From an uncultured Clostridia bacterium (GTDB lineage: Bacteria; Bacillota_I; Bacilli_A; RF39; UBA660), in contig CAOJDZ010000040.1 of NCBI GenBank assembly GCA_948433815.1, positions 1-6,628 of the forward strand: DNA of 6,628 nt. Reading direction: 5' to 3'. The notes under the pieces are model-generated. The model was not told the DNA's origin, made no database searches, and was given only the letters and a program-made list of their open reading frames with translations. Both the position numbers and the translations under genes were made by a program. Position 1 is the first letter of the stretch; each line of letters opens with the position of its first letter. This document shows, piece after piece, positions 6,511-6,628 of this stretch.

Positions 6511-6628
6511 ATGAAAATAAAAGATGAATTTAAAAGATTACCTAAAGATTTAGTATATGATATATATATAACTTTAGTATATAATGTAAAAGAATATGAC
6601 AAAATTACTAGAACAAAAATGCTAGACG
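6511..6628 (+). CDS. Unrecognised protein, 3'-truncated by the window edge
   Basis: An open frame of 39 codons begins at ATG 6511 and runs off the window with no stop. A strong AAGGAG site (6495-6500) lies 10 bases upstream, which makes a real gene likely despite the short length. The visible part starts MKIKDEFKRLPKDLVYDIY and continues with many Lys, Asp, Tyr and Ile residues; it has no signal peptide or membrane segment, so a cytoplasmic protein is likely. It is transcribed away from the penicillin-binding protein gene. I do not recognise the family and assign no function. Confidence 0.65.
   Translation, partial: MKIKDEFKRLPKDLVYDIYITLVYNVKEYDKITRTKMLD

Overview
The window comes from a very AT-rich (roughly 30% GC by eye) low-GC Gram-positive-type bacterium (Bacillota). 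The protein sequences resemble Bacilli/Clostridia families: a SpoVD-type penicillin-binding protein with one PASTA domain, a SpoVE/FtsW-type SEDS protein carrying the PEPQTDFIF motif, MraY, and a lipobox lipoprotein. Promoters look sigma-A-like and the genes have AGGAG or AGGTG Shine-Dalgarno sites. TGA serves as a stop (penicillin-binding protein gene) and no gene has an internal TGA, so the standard bacterial code fits. An uncultured gut-type Bacilli lineage is a plausible guess, but no ribosomal or marker gene is present to settle it.

Layout. Positions 3-1664 (+) hold the 3' five-sixths of a transketolase gene that begins outside the window. A small lipoprotein gene follows (1723-2265, +) behind its own likely promoter and ends in a hairpin terminator. 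Converging on it from the other strand are three envelope genes, read right to left: a class B penicillin-binding protein (4475-6385), mraY (3421-4413) and a SEDS glycosyltransferase of the FtsW/SpoVE type (2287-3369). At the right edge the first 39 codons of an unrecognised gene (6511 onward, +) diverge from the penicillin-binding protein gene across a 125-base AT-rich spacer with candidate back-to-back promoters. No stretch longer than 300 bases lacks a gene.

How the genes work together. MraY makes lipid I in the membrane. The SEDS protein polymerises lipid II into glycan strands. Its likely partner, the class B penicillin-binding protein, crosslinks the peptides. The trio is a stripped-down division and cell wall (dcw) cluster: murE, murD, murG, ftsL, mraZ and mraW, commonly interleaved in Bacillota, are absent here. 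The trio is probably not one simple operon. A near-consensus promoter sits directly before mraY and an intrinsic terminator lies directly after it. I moved the starts of mraY and ftsW three codons inward, because the longer GTG starts overlap the Shine-Dalgarno sequence.

I see no phage, transposon, CRISPR array, tRNA, rRNA or new defence system. The points most worth checking are a SpoVD-like cysteine pair near the penicillin-binding protein active site, a Leu-to-Glu change inside the MraY uridine-pocket motif, the separate transcription signals around mraY, and the possibility that the lipoprotein is an IseA-like cell-wall hydrolase inhibitor.
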